From NCBI RefSeq assembly GCF_017654505.1, contig NC_054537.1, positions 61,560,145-61,624,144 on the forward strand: a stretch of DNA of 64,000 bases, in the 5' to 3' direction. This document shows positions 63,945 to 64,000 of the stretch, piece after piece (position 1 is the first letter of the stretch; each line of letters begins with the position of its first letter). Below the pieces are notes generated by a model. That model was not told where the DNA came from. It saw only the letters and a program-made list of their open reading frames with translations, and searched no databases. Source of the stretch: Polyodon spathula. Lineage: Eukaryota > Chordata > Actinopteri > Acipenseriformes > Polyodontidae. A program made the translations under genes and the position numbers.

Positions 63945-64000
63945 TATAATATATCTATATATTTTTGACCTAGTTACAATGCACCGGTACCCGGAGATTT
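63691..64000. repeat. AT-rich simple sequence at the right edge, with (TA)n
   Basis: ATT/AAT-rich stretches at 63730-63830 and a (TA)n array at 63894-63962. Confidence 0.85.

Overview
The window is vertebrate nuclear DNA, AT-rich and intron-dominated, with one recognisable protein-coding gene: GOLGA4 (golgin-245/p230, the trans-Golgi GRIP golgin). It lies on the minus strand and fills positions 2003 to 54688. The repeats (DIRS tyrosine-recombinase retrotransposons, Tc1 elements, hAT, a Mutator-like element, a tRNA-derived SINE used four times) and the long introns suggest a ray-finned fish, perhaps a non-teleost such as a sturgeon, paddlefish, gar or bowfin. That placement is inference.

Gene layout, reading down in coordinate: exon 1 with the start codon (54611-54688), exon 2 (50500-50601), two short phase-0 exons that look like optional cassettes (43861-43962 and 39880-39942), exon 5 with a nine-residue Ser/Phe-rich repeat (38939-39331), nine short coiled-coil exons between 37094 and 9578, exon 15 (6965-7120), and one giant exon of 4199 nt (2003-6201). 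All junctions have AG/GT borders and matching phases. Without the cassettes they give about 2002 residues. The C-terminal end with the GRIP domain lies beyond the left edge (lower coordinates).

Intron content: the 12.4-kb intron at 12483-24908 carries dinucleotide arrays, a DIRS remnant (13.98-15.84 kb), Tigger/pogo-like fragments (16.6-17.56 kb), a SINE, a Tc1 derivative with clear inverted ends (21481-22518) and an unclassified 1.13-kb inverted-repeat element (23366-24492). Further introns carry a second DIRS remnant (32.1-34.6 kb), SINEs, a hAT-like element with an imperfect 8-bp target duplication (35546-36617), a diverged tandem array (44.5-45.4 kb) and a solo LTR with perfect 5-bp target duplication (48891-49430).

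Upstream of the gene (55-64 kb) is a 6.2-kb candidate Mutator-like DNA transposon. It is bounded by long inverted arms (about 55806-56340 and 61740-62031), holds a decayed MULE-type transposase on the minus strand (57.65-58.5 kb), and was invaded by a Tc1 element that was itself invaded by a second Tc1 element. Just outside its right arm is an orphan exon-like open frame with a perfect splice donor and a TATA/GC-box-like upstream region (62676-63045).

The most unusual items are this nested vertebrate MULE, the orphan exon next to it, and the alternative-splicing architecture of the GOLGA4 5' half (two cassettes, a duplicated donor, a tandem acceptor).
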